From Mesostigma viride (taxonomy: Eukaryota; Streptophyta; Mesostigmatophyceae; Mesostigmatales; Mesostigmataceae), in assembly GCA_009746045.1 (NCBI GenBank), contig RPFO01001264.1, forward strand, positions 62,001 to 126,000: a DNA stretch of 64,000 bases. Reading direction: 5' to 3'. Made by a program: the position numbers and the translations under genes. Below, in pieces: positions 51,045 through 62,652 of the stretch. Within the stretch, counting starts at the first letter, position 1, and each line of letters opens with the position of its first letter. The notes under the pieces are model-generated. The model saw only the letters and a list, made by a program, of their open reading frames with translations. It was not told the origin of the DNA and did not search any database.

Positions 51045-52064
51045 GCTGGAGGTAGGTCGGCCATAGCTCCCGTCGCCGTTGTTGCTGCGCCAGGGTCAAG
51101 TCGTCATCAAGGGTGAAGAGAGTCTTCTCGAGCCGCTTGCGGCGTCTGAGAAAAGAAATCTTGTCCGCCGGGGTCTTAAAGGTGAGAAGGAGCGGGGGCG
51201 GCCCTGCCTTACCCCGCGCGCGGGGAAGGCGGTGGGCGGCCAGCTCAATCTCACCGTTAAGGCCCATGCGACCAAGGATTTCTCTCTCAAACGCACGCAA
51301 AAGCTTCTCGGAATTCTCACCTTCCTCCATCTTGAAGTTCTTGACAATGACGTTGAGGCTGCGCTTGGCGAGCTCGGCCTCCTCGCGGAGGTCAAGCGTC
51401 TGCCGTTGAAGCTGGGCTGCGACGGCGGAGGTGGTGGAGGTGGTATGTTGCTTAAGCATGTCCGCCCAGGTGGTGATGGGAGGAGCATCGCCGGCCAGGC
51501 CAGCCGGGGCTGGCTTTGCGGCAATGTCCTTCACCGCCTGGGCGGTGAGGCCTGCGGTGTTCTGCAGAACCTCGATAGCGATGGCGTTGTCCTTAAGACG
51601 CTGGTCGATGTCGCGGAGCTGGGCGGTGATGGCGTCGGAGGTGGGGGTGGTGGCGGTGGAGGAGGCGAGGAGGCTGGAAGTGGCGGTGGAGATGGTGGGG
51701 AGCTCAGCAGCCAGCGTGCCGCCCATCGGCCACCACATCTGCGGCTAGGGGCGTCACGTGCTGTGAGATGGTTGCTTGGAGGTGGAGGAGGAAGGTGGAT
51801 TCGGTCAAGGGGCCGGGAGGGGGTCCAGAGGTCCGTGACAGAGCGGTCAAAGATGGAAAAGAGGGCGCCGAGCTGAAGACGGGGGCGAGACCAGCTGGCC
51901 AGGTTCTCAGCATGTTGTCGGATAGTGAACCGGCCGTCAGGTCCATTGCGGAAGCGGCAAAGGCGTTGAAGGCGTTGGCACATGTCGAGAAGGGAGGCGT
52001 ATGACCCATAAAGCACGAACTCCAGTATCTTGAGGGGTGGCATGTCGAAAAAGCTGGGTCTGGC
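51045..52064 (-). pseudogene. ORF1-type element, 5' half, broken by an LTR element
   Basis: On the minus strand, about 51738-51048 encodes a coiled-coil-like stretch and an RNA-recognition-type domain nearly identical to the copy at 39.5-38.8 kb (NVIVKNFKMEEGENSEKL, LTFKTPADKISF). It continues into the piece at 43231. The N-terminal module (about 52043-51770: EFVLYGSYASLLDMCQRL) is much more diverged. A frameshift near 51730 (HVTPLAADVVADGRHAGC then stop) breaks it at a different place from the other copy. At 52064 the gene is cut by the LTR. Confidence 0.7.
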
Positions 52065-54136
52065 TGTTACGTCGCGTAACTTTTGTTGTTGTTACGGACG
52101 TAAATTAGGTCCCTTGTTGCCTCAGCCATTCCGGAGCAGTTCGCTGACTTTCCTAGGCTTACGTGTAGTAAGGACCTTTTGGCCGGTCGGTACCGGGCCT
52201 TGTGACGTGGCACTTGTACAGTATGGTGGTTCGGTGCAGTCGCGCCGCGCTGCGTACTTTAGTAGTGGTCCTTTTATCCTGCGTGTGAACCTTGTGGACG
52301 TGCGTTGGTCCTGTGTGCGAGGGTCGATGTCGGCCCGAGCATACACGCCTGTCGGCGATCATTTATGCAGCAGTTGTCCTTCGTGAATGGCACTCGGCGT
52401 GTGTTAAATGAATTAACACATATTAGCTTGCCCCGTTATGCTCCGTCAAGTCCGATGTTTTTTGCAACGTCACCCACATCTGTTCGGTGCTGCCCCTTGG
52501 CACAAGCTCTACAAACAGGTCGTGGACCGGCTGGATCGCATAGTATCTCCGCACATCTGAACCCTGTGATGCCAGATCTCCTTTGCGGCCGTTCCGAGCT
52601 TGGCACTGGATTCGTTGTCCACATCGTCGCGTCGCTGCCGCAACACGATGTTTTCTGGCATCCGCGGGCTTTTGGTTCCCGCCGCACATTTGAAAGTGCT
52701 GTCCTCCGGCTTTTTGCCTTTGCACCGTGTGCAGTTCTTGGACGTTTGGAATCATGGCATGGCTAACGTGATGACTGACTAGCTAGACCTTTTCAGTGGT
52801 TTTCCATTTGCGGGTATTTCCTCGTAAATGGTGGGAGAGCGATCGCAGCAATGGTGCTCACCACTAGACACTCCCGGCCAGTTAGGCTAGAAACACACGC
52901 CCTGATCAAGCATGCTGTTTCCGGCCCCACCGTCTAGGTCATCTAGTCGCTCCACACGTAAGCCAGCCATAATTTCAATGCACAAGGATACACATTTCCA
53001 TCACCATTCATCTTCATCATCCTGAACGACTCGAAAACGCGGAAAAGATAACGGCAGGCTCGAGCTACCATGGTCCGGATTCTCCCGATTTCTGGCCTGC
53101 GCTGGTTGTCTCTTTGACATATTAGGTAGCTTGGGTCACGGCAGTGTAGTATTGTTTCCTTCGTAGTACCCTGGTTTTAATTACAATTCGTTCAAGTGGC
53201 CCGCCGGAGCGGCTGTACAATTTTTCCCAGTGAGCGCGCTGCCAAGTGTACTTGTGGGCAAATTTTTAGGTGCCCCGTCACTTCGAGGTACTAAAAATTA
53301 GGCTACGGTACGAATTCAGCGAATTTCAGCGAATTTTCAGTCGAACCAAAGGAAGTGACGCCAACTACCAAAAAGTTTCCGTTACGAATTTTCAGCCCAA
53401 CACTCGCGCAAAATGAAGTGACGGCAACTACCAAAAAGTTTCCGTTACGAATTTTCACTTACACACGTTTGCACAAAAGGAAGTGACGGCAACTACCAAA
53501 ACGTTTCCGTTACGAATTTTCAGTCCCACACTTCGCGCAAATTTTAGTAGGGCTGCACGCAAGCTACCTTTCAAAATTTTGCGCTAGTATGGAACGCATT
53601 TCATTCGTCTGGAGGAACGCTGCCCGCCAACTACCCCCGTTCAGAAAGTTCCGCCGAAATTTACCCGAGATTTGGAAATCTGAACGTCCGCGCAAATTTT
53701 AGTAGGGCTGCACGCAAGCTACCTTTCAAAATTTTGCGCAAGTATGGAACGCAATTCATTCGTCCGGAGGAATGCTGCTCGTCAACTGCCCCCGTTCAGA
53801 AAGTTGCGCCGAACTTTACTTGAGATTTGGAAATCTGAACGTGCGGTTGGAGTTTCGCGGGGAAACCCAAGTTCCCAAGTAATTCACCAATGACGCGCTT
53901 CGAACACTTGTCCGCTAAAACCTAAGCAGCCGCTCCGGCTGGCCACTTAAACGAAACTTGATTGAGTGACTGAGTTCGGTATATGGCGTATTATAAGGGA
54001 ATGCATTGAGAAGCAGCGTCGTCGCGTCCTAGGTCTTATAGCCAATATAGCTCCTCACTCCTCGGTAGGTGCCTCATCACTAGTTTAGGTAAGGTTAGGC
54101 GAGATGTTTGGGATAGAGTCGAGCCAGGACGTAACA
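52065..54136 (+). mobile_element. 5' LTR of a Ty3-like retrotransposon (2.07 kb)
   Basis: The left end is TGTTACGTC and the right end GACGTAACA: a 9-bp inverted pair with the usual TG…CA ends, immediately followed by a primer-binding-site-like sequence. Inside are one ~350-bp interspersed repeat (52775-53120), three copies of a CCAAAAAGTTTCCGTTACGA unit (53345-53525) and two copies of a ~110-bp unit (from AAATTTTAGTAGGGCTGCAC). The second LTR is not in the window, so the boundary rests on the termini and on the abrupt end of the ORF1 element. Confidence 0.6.
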
Positions 54137-54137
54137 A

Positions 54138-54150
54138 TGGTAGCGGAGGT
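54138..54150 (+). promoter_or_regulatory. Primer-binding-site-like sequence
   Basis: TGGTAGCGGAGGT begins 2 bp after the LTR end. It resembles the TGGTATCAGAGC-type site complementary to the 3' end of initiator methionine tRNA that many plant retrotransposons use, with a few differences. Confidence 0.45.
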
Positions 54151-55298
54151 TTAGGTAGACGCGACGAAGTTCCCTTGCAACCCTATACGCCAGAGGCCTT
54201 CCGCGGCCAGGGCACAGAAGAAGACAACCTCTTGACAGGTAATGGGCGGGTCGCCGTCAAGCTAGGGGGGTAGTGCTGCCCGATTCGGGACACGCCCTGC
54301 CTAGAAGTTAGACCTGCTCAAAGCGGATGAACTCCTCACGTAGCTAGTTCCTTTTCCTTTTCCTTTTCCATCTGTGTGTGCATTTCCTTGCTGGGTGCTG
54401 TTTGACGTTAGCTAGTGGGTTTGACGGTTCAATAGTGATGGATAGTGGGACGATTATGTAGCGTCCCTTTAGACTACACCTCTTTTCCGTGCACGCTGCT
54501 GCGTTTTCTTATATGCTCGTTAGCTCTAGGCGAGCATCATAGATGCTTTGTGGGGGGGGAGGAGAGGTAGGACCTCCTCCACCTCAAGTGCCTCCTATCC
54601 GTTCATTAGGAATCGGCTAGAATAGGAAAGTGCCTAGGAATAGATTCGGCTAGTCGCCGATGCTAGAACGTTGTTCATCGCCTTCCACTCTCTTTTACGC
54701 TTGGATGTATATGCCTATGTTTAGACCCTTGTGGTTGGTGTTGTACCCCACAGCAGGAGTTCCTCGGCTACGGCGTTGGTCATCGACGACCATTTGGGCG
54801 CCATCTTTCAACGACTCCCATATCAGTGTCTACTATTGCCTATGAAACCTGATCGGTCTTCCCCTACCCCTGCCTTCAAGGTACAAGGTAACCCTACTGA
54901 TACCCCTAAGGTTAGGGCTGCCCAGCAACGGGCCAGTGAGCCAATACGTCCTCCCCCTGTCACTATACTTCTACCCTTCCTGCAGCCCCTACCTCTGGTG
55001 CTGTACCCCCAAGACGTTCTTTTCCTGCTCCTCTTGCTCGCCCTTCGGTAGATAGCCTTGTTTTGGTTTCACTACCTCCATCTCCCCCTCGTCCTACGGT
55101 GTCATCCTCCTCTAGTGTAGATACTCCTCTCACCTTAGAGTTTGGCTCCCTATCCATTACTGTTATTAAAAAGGATTGATTTTACTTGTTTTCCTCTCTT
55201 AGGACATTAAAAGTTTTTCCTTTTTGCTTTCCTTGCTTTAAATTAGGGCGTTGTCCTCCTCCTTATTGCAACCTTAATTGTTTTTCCTCAAACTGAAC
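54151..55298 (+). other. Leader region of the LTR retrotransposon
   Basis: This is sequence between the primer-binding site and the gag start. Short open frames at 54660-55050 are Pro/Thr/Leu-rich. They may be decayed coding sequence or leader; nothing is recognisable. Confidence 0.4.
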
Positions 55299-57009
55299 AT
55301 GGATCTAGTGGGTGGAGAGATGTCACCTATACCTACCACTAATAATTCTAATAATGCCAACAACAACAATAATAATAATAATAATAATAACAATCGTCGT
55401 CCCTCTGTCACCCCTCCTACCTATGAACAACGTATGCAAGTCAGATTTAGTGATGACCCTTCCCTTACCTTGAACCAGGCCCCTGCCCCTCTTGCAACCT
55501 TGGCTCAACCCCCCAGCAGGTCCTCACTAACTAACAATGTTTCTAGGCCTCCTTCCCACTCTGTGCCTTCCATGCCTGCTTTTAACACGGGTCGTACCTC
55601 TGCCCCTGTCGGCCCCTCTGGGCGCCCTAGTGCAGTTCCATTTTACCCACCTGCTTCCTGGTCCTACCCTGAGACGGCCTATGAGGCAGCCCAGGTCCCT
55701 ACCCGTGTGGCTGATTTAGAAGTAATAGTGATTTCAGCACCATGCCCCTAGATGATAGAAATTATGATCATTTTGCCTACTCCTCTCTTCGTGAGCAATA
55801 TACTGTTCCTTTCTCCTATGGGCACCAGTCTGAAACGGTGGCCCCTTCTCGACCCCTACCCAAAACCTTTCCTCTTCCTTCCTTCTATCCCGCTTATGTA
55901 GCAGTGGAAGATAGTGGCCCTATGGGAAAAACTGACTCTTCGAATCCCCCTAAGCCTCCTGCTCTTCCCCTCTTTGCTAACCTTCCCAATTAGCTGGATG
56001 TCAAGTCTACCCCTCAACAGTTTTTCACTTTTATTATGTTGCTTACCCAGAACACAGAGTCGTGGCAGAATCATAATAGATGGCGTCTCTCTGATGCTGT
56101 TTTAGTCCCTCACTATCTTACTACCTGTATTACCCCTGAGCTTGCCAACCTCATCCAGTGTGAATCCTTGGCCTCTCATGCCTACCCTAACTCAGTAGCA
56201 GGATTGTTTTAGCGGTTAGAGAGCCATTTAGTTCCTCCTGATGCAGATTGGCAGGATAGATTAGCCTTTGGTACTTTGCAGCAAGGTACTAAACCGTTTA
56301 AGGAATATATGAAAGAACTTGATGCACAGATGGTACGAATTAGGGATTTGTCGGGCGCAGAAGTACGTGCTCGTTTCCTTCAAGGCCTCAGTAGACCCTT
56401 ATTACGTGAGGTAAAACGCCAGTTCTCTGCCTACCGTTTCACTGATCTGCCCCTCAAGCATGTGCGACAACGTCTATTAAAGAGTAGCAGATTTCTTTAC
56501 CACTCCTCTTCCTACCCATCTCCTCCGTGTTGCTGATTGCATGTATTCTGTATGCTCATGCTCCTTTGTGTACTAGGGTTCATAACCTTGTCCTCACTCC
56601 TGAAGAAGAATAGGCATATGTAGAAGAATTCGATATTTGCGTTACAGATATATCTGCATTGGATGTGTCTCACATCTCGTGTTATCATTGTCATGAGGTG
56701 GGCCATCTTAAGGCGGAGTGCCCCAAGTTCCTTTCTGGTGCTCCCCCTCATCCCGATGCTCGCCCTCCTCGTACCCCTCAGCGTGCTCCTATTCGTCCCA
56801 CTCCAGGACGCATTCCCTCAGCTACCCCTAGTAGGCTGAATGTTGTGCAGACAGGACCCTCAGGGTTCCCCTATGATAATCAGGCTCCTGCACCCTCTTC
56901 GCTCCCTCGCGACCCTCCAGCAGTGGCTTTTTCGCCAGGGACTTCTTCGGGGTTAGTCCCAATGGATGTGGGGGGGAGGGGGAACAGTAGGCCTGTCAGC
57001 CGGGGGTAA
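55299..57009 (+). pseudogene. gag of the Ty3-like retrotransposon, decayed
   Basis: It starts at ATG 55299 with an Asn-rich run and a Pro/Ser-rich N-terminus. A capsid-like core (GTLQQGTKPFKEYMKELDAQ, VRARFLQGLSRPLLREVKRQ) follows at about 56265-56430, and then the zinc knuckle CYHCHEVGHLKAEC (about 56676), a CCHC motif that binds RNA. A missing base near 55715, in-frame TAG codons at 55991 and 56211, and another shift before the zinc knuckle show that the gene is dead. Confidence 0.75.
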
Positions 57010-59675
57010 CCTGGACAGGTCCTTAGATAGTACCCCAGATAATAATTTTTGCCTGCCTGTTTTCATAACTTCTGTAGGAGCTGAATCATCCCTACCCTTA
57101 CGTGTTCGTCCTCTTATGTTTTGGAATGGTGGCTTAACCGTTCCCCACACTGTTGTAGACCCCTTCTTGCATGCTGATGAACTTTTGAATGTCTGTGTGT
57201 TAGTGGATAGCGGTGCGGCTAGCTCCTTTGTGAGCGAGGCCCTAGTTAGGCGTTTAGAACTAGTCCCTATCCCTCACACCAAGCCTGTCACTGTTCATTA
57301 TGCTGACGGTCGCACCAGTCATTCCCCGGGTACGGTGTCCCTTCCCCTGGTCATACAAGGACGTACTGTCAACCTGACGGCCACTATAGGCCCTATCACT
57401 ACCGCTGATGTATTACTAGGATTAGATTGGCACCAGGATAATAAGATTACCATTAATTATGTTACCATGGTCATTTGGTTTCCAGATAGCTCTTACTGGG
57501 TACCAGAACGTCATTATAAAGTAGAAAATTTATCCTTGGTAGATATTACTCCTCCTACACCTGTTGATCCTCCTGTAAGACCTATACCTGAAGTATTAAT
57601 GTCCAATGATGAGTTGCGATCTGAATTAAAGGAATATGGATATTTATTATGTATGTTCCTTCAGTTAGAAGTACAGGAGATACCTATCACTAATAATAGT
57701 GTGGATATAGATGTAAACACAGTGGATACAATAGGAGTGGGATATACTGAAAACGAAATAGTAAGATACATGGCTGTGATAGATTCCTCCAAAGTTTTTG
57801 AAGAAAAGAGTCCTTCTTATCCTCCTCCTCGTTCTGTTTTACACCGTGTAGTTATTAACTCGTCGTCTGTCCCTGGTCCTCTACGGAGGACTGAGTTGAA
57901 CTCAGTCCTCTCTAGAGGACCGAGTTTTTGGGTTTCGTAGAAAATTCGCCCCGGTCAGAATGTTTGACAAAAAAATTCTCTCAAAATTTATTCAAATACT
58001 ACGTGAAAAGATCTTTCTTGGACATATTTTTGGGATTTTTTTGGATTTGGTATGCGCGGCTAACTGTACGGTCAAAGTACAGGTGGTAAGGGTACTTTTC
58101 CACGTGAAACGCGAGTTCCGGAAATGCACGACCTAGCCATGGCGGCTCGCGCCCATGCATGCAGTTTACGTTTGCGGACGAGTTAGCCGTCCAAACTCAG
58201 TAAATAGATTTAACATGCCCTAAAGATGATATAAATCAATTTTTAGCTCGCGGGGATGCGATTTACCCGGTGTCGGCACTGTTCTTGCTGGAAAAAACTG
58301 CGATAAGGCAGGTCGACGGAATTGATTACTGCGCTTGCTTTCCGGCGCGATTTCAATGGCTGATAGGTTTCTTTCTACATTTTAACATGATTTGTATTAG
58401 AATATATTGAGTGACAGTATAGATTTGATGATCTCGACCATTCTGTCACGTCATGGTCTATGTGCCGCAAAGTGCCACTTTTGCGGGCACCGCCTGGGCC
58501 AAGGTAACGCCAGCCGTGCCAGGTAAAGCCGGATAATCGTTGCCTCTTCGTTCCTTGATGTTCGTACATGAGTTTAAGCTTGCGAGGCGTTGTCAGGTTC
58601 AAGTCTTGATGCTCTTTCTTGACCGTTGCCTGCCCCTCTCTAAAACCCCCTTTTCAGATGATGTTAGCAGGCATTTGCCTTAACCCAGTGTAGTTGTGCA
58701 GGGTTTTAGGAGCTGTGCAGGTTTAAACACCTTCATAGATGTTAGTTATTCTTTTGCTACGTTCATACTGCATGATTGTGTGGCCACGGGCTGCGTCAAG
58801 GGTGCATTCAAGCTTTTACGTGTGAGTGAAAAGTCTTGGTGACAAACCACTGCCATCATGTGCCAGCAACTATGTTGGCCACATCATGGCAAGGCAAAAC
58901 AGTTATAGCCATATCTATTGTTGTTTGAAACAATGGAAATATGCTTAACCTACCCATTATATTGGTGGTTGACACTTATAGCATAACCCTTTGTTGGTAG
59001 GTATCCAAGCCCATTCCCTACATGCATGCATAGGCTCTCACTACATGATAAGGTATGATATACCTGAAGTATGATGATGCAAGTGTGTTGTCCTGTAATG
59101 CTTGAAGGGAAATGAGTTGATTGGGATGGTTGGTGGCCACGGTGATGTAGTATGACCGCACTTACATGCTAGCAAAGTTAGCAAAAGTTCCATTCCTCTC
59201 CTGAGGACTGAGAGTTTTTTAATTGTTTCAGGCAGTTGCAGTGGCCAAATGGAGCCCAGTTTTTTGCCACGCTTCAAGAACTATGTTGTTTACATGCCTA
59301 TATTTTTTCTTCATGCACCAGGATTTGATTGAATTTTTCCCACTCGTTCTTATCCCGAAAAATGCAAATTCGCGAGGGGCGCCCAACGTCCGTGTCATTT
59401 TCAGGTGTTCGGGTCAAGTTTTCACATATGCAGTATTTTTGCCAACAAAATGATATCTAGTACACCCCAGATCCACATCAAAACATTTGGGATGGACCCC
59501 CCACCTAGTCGCTACACGCGGTTGAAAATTGTCAACTCAGTCCTCCTGTGAGGACTGAGTTGGGACAGACGACGAGTTAAGGACGGTGCAGTTCCTACGC
59601 ACTCTCCGATGTATAGAATGGGCCCTACCGAGTTAAAGGAACTAAAACAGATTTTAGTGTCACCAGAGTGAGATC
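56966..59675 (+). pseudogene. Retropepsin and start of reverse transcriptase, split by a DNA element
   Basis: The frame overlaps the end of gag. LVDSGAASSFVSEALVRRLE (about 57201-57260) is a retropepsin active site (DSGA), and VLLGLDWHQDN is the matching flap/C-terminal motif. PPPRSVLHRVVI, the usual linker before reverse transcriptase, stops at 57858 at the TTAA element. After it, at 59577, the frame resumes with KDGAVPTHSPMYRMGPTELK, the conserved entry to a Ty3-type reverse transcriptase. It ends at a stop near 59670, and the rest of pol is missing. Confidence 0.8.
57859..59576. mobile_element. 1718-bp TTAA-flanked DNA element with 15-bp inverted ends
   Basis: The ends are CTCGTCGTCTGTCCC (57859-57873) and its exact complement (59562-59576), each flanked by TTAA (57855-57858 and 59577-59580). 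Near-terminal hairpins lie at 57886-57910 and 59533-59562. Deleting the element and one TTAA restores the pol reading frame of the host retrotransposon without a base error. TTAA target duplication is typical of piggyBac and Kolobok transposons. I find no transposase, so it is likely non-autonomous. Confidence 0.85.
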
Positions 59676-61740
59676 ATACGCCGTATAATACGGTATAATA
59701 CGGTATAATACGTAATACGCTGGCTTTTAGCGTATAATTTTTCATACGTAATACGTTTTAGCGCATAATGACGTATAATACCGTATAATGCCGTGTTTTC
59801 CGCGTTTTTTTTACGTTTTGCGCGGCTAGGATGCCAGAACGACAGGGCAACGATTTGAAGCCACAGATTTCGTATCTCTACTAAGTACTGACCCGTCTGA
59901 ACTTTCACAATTCGACGCGATCTTATTTTGACGTTGTGGTGCACAGTGCGCGCACCGTGCGGAGGTGGCCATGGCGACGTGCGTTCCGTTAAAATATGGC
60001 TAATCCAGCGGGCGACAGGCGAAAAAATTAAGCCGATGGTTAAAAGTGATGTTCTATTATGATGTTTCATAGCAAGATCTGCACTATTTGCAAATTCGCT
60101 GCCTTTGTTGGTACAGATTTGCACGGGGGTCTCATCCAACGTCAATTTGGCCGCGATGAATAATCTAGCATGTGTGCCTGCGACGGTAGAACTCGACATT
60201 CGTGGGTTATTTTGATGCAGCAAGAGCCGTTTAGTAACGGACACCATGAAAATAACCTAATGTTAATCAGCCGGCCGTCCTAAATTTAGGACTTGGTCCT
60301 AAAAAGTCCTAAGGTCACTATAACCGAGGTACCGGGCAGGGGGGGTCACTATATGGTCCATACCCCTGGAAGCTCCTATTCGGGCCAGGATGAAGAAAAC
60401 TCTTGTGCGGGGACGAGTGCGGAGGTCCGGCGCATTACCGCACTTGCAGTTTCAGCACCCAACAAAGCGCTGCGCCGACGAGGAGCATTGCGCGCCAGCT
60501 ACGGCCCTACGCGCCTGTGTCCATGTTTGGCGCGAGCTTTGGCGCGTAAATTAAAAACAGCTGTGACAGGTTTACCTAGATCACAAATTTCACAAGTTGG
60601 AGCGACGAGTCACGAGTCACGACCATGGAGGACATCGTTGAATTGTGATGCTACTAGCCAGACTCGAGCTCGCTGGCACTCAAGTTCGTGGCACCCTCTA
60701 CATTTATTCCTCTTTACGCTTCTTGTAACTAGATGACTGGTTTACCGGTGTGTGCAACATCTGAATCGGCACGACGAAAAGGCGAAATATGTTGTAATTA
60801 AGATCAGTTCCTGGAATAAACTTGTAAGCTGCGCAGGGGCGGGTAGGTTTGCTACGTGCGACCGTCATCTTTTGCTTTCAAATTCCTGTTCGCCTTTCGT
60901 GCTCGACGCGGGGGGGGAGCCGGCTGTTGACATCCACTGCAACAACGAGCTCATGATTCGCAGATTTCATGGCCGCGCCGGCCCGTCCCGGCAGCATTTA
61001 ATTTGCTGCTTGAACAGCAGCAGGCAGGGTGTGCTGGTGGCCCTTCTCGCGATTTCCCTAGCGGTTGGTCAACGGCATCGTTTGGATGTCTGCCTTAGGT
61101 GAGGCGTTGCGCCCACAAAACCTTTATTTGGGTTCCTGTTCAAGTGGCGCATAATAACATGAAGACTTGTTTCGCCTTGCTGAACAACCCCACTTGCCAG
61201 CCCGTACTCGTCATCACATTCCTCGCCCGGCATAGCATGTGCGTTGAGAAGACGCAGCCTTATCGGCCCGTTCCCGATGTTCACATTATGAGCCGAAGTT
61301 ATTACAGCCCCTGCGCCTAGTGTCACTGCAATGTGAACTAATGATTCCTTTCCGCTTTTGTGATCGTAACCCGCTTATCAGAATCAGGCGGTGTTCTTCT
61401 CGTTGAAGGGCATGTGGTGATGCATAAGTGTGCGGGGGTGCCTGCGGTCTGCCATCCAAAATGTCTTCTTGTTGTGACTTTCAACCCCCGTAACTAGAAA
61501 AAAGTAACGCGGGTAATTATTAGAGAGCTTACTTACTACCTTATTTTCTAGATTCCAGAATTTTTGCTGGAGATTTTAGCGCCATGCCATGGGGCTTGGT
61601 GGCGCATGTGTGTAGAGAAAGGGCAGTGGCCGGTTAATAAGCCTGCAACCAGGGGATGCACTCGAGATGTTCGGCACAACCCCGCTGTACTCGGTCGATA
61701 GCGTGCTGTTAACAAGCACTCGACCCTAAGAATCTGGAGG
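59676..61740. other. Unresolved region downstream of the truncated retrotransposon
   Basis: At 59676 pol gives way to a stretch with repeated GTATAATACG motifs (to about 59800) that may be the end of another inserted element. The rest has several short open frames (for example plus 60293-60736, minus 59660-60247) with no motif I can name. A short palindromic segment (CCTAAATTTAGG, GGACTTGGTCC) lies near 60280-60300. Confidence 0.35.
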
Positions 61741-61745
61741 CTGAG

Positions 61746-62652
61746 CTCCCTCCCTCCCTCCCTCCCTCCCTCCCTCCCTCCCTCCCTCCCTCCCTCCCTC
61801 CCTCCCTCCCTCCCTCCCTCCCTCCCTCCCTCCCTCCCTCCTCCTCCCTCCCTCCCTCCCTCCTCCCTCCCTCCCTCCTCCCTCCCTCCCTCCCTCCCTC
61901 CCTCCCCCTCCCTCCCTCCCTCCCTCCCTCCTCCCTCCCTCCCTCCCTCCCTCCTCCCTCCCTCCCTCCCTCCCTCCTCCCTCCCTCCCTCCCTCCCTCC
62001 CCCTCCTCCCTCCCTCCCTCCCTCCCTCCTCCCTCCCTCCCTCCCTCCCTCCCTCCTCCTCCCTCCCTCCCTCCCCCTCCCTCCTCCCTCCCTCCCTCCC
62101 TCCCTCCCTCCTCCCTCCCTCCCTCCCTCCCTCCCTCCCTCCCTCCCTCCCTCCCTCCTCCTCCCTCCCTCCCTCCCTCCCTCCCTCCCTCCCTCCCTCC
62201 CTCCCTCCCTCCCTCCCTCCCTCCCTCCCTCCTCCCTCCCTCCCTCCCTCCCTCCCTCCCTCCCTCCCTCCCTCCCTCCCTCCCTCCCTCCCTCCCTCCT
62301 CCCTCCCTCCCTCCCTCCCTCCTCCTCCCTCCCTCCCTCCCTCCCTCCCTCCCTCCCTCCCTCCCTCCCTCCCTCCCTCCCTCCCTCCCTCCCTCCCTCC
62401 CTCCCTCCCTCCCTCCCTCCTCCCTCCCTCCCTCCCTCCCTCCCTCCCTCCCTCCCTCCCTCCCTCCCTCCCTCCCTCCCTCCCTCCCTCCCTCCTCCCT
62501 CCCTCCCTCCCTCCCTCCCTCCCTCCCTCCCTCCCTCCCTCCCTCCCTCCCTCCCTCCCTCCCTCCCTCCCTCCCTCCCTCCCTCCCTCACTCACTCACT
62601 CACTCACTCCCTCCCTCCCTCCCTCCCTCCCTCCCTCCCTCGCTCCCTCCCA
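61746..62652. repeat. ~900-bp (CCCT)n tract
   Basis: This is almost pure CCCT tetranucleotide with many single-base-deleted CCT units and a short (CACT)n insert near 62588-62607. It is simple sequence, and the long Gly/Arg/Glu open frames across it are artefacts. Confidence 0.97.

Noticed and set aside
52305-52766. 153-codon plus-strand frame and overlapping minus-strand frames
   Set aside because: They lie inside the predicted LTR, with no recognised motif and no splice support.
57859-59576. piggyBac transposase inside the TTAA element
   Set aside because: No open frame longer than about 80 codons and no recognisable catalytic motif; only the borders support the TTAA class.
61548-62595. 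289-347-codon Gly/Arg/Glu-rich open frames
   Set aside because: They are a product of the (CCCT)n microsatellite.
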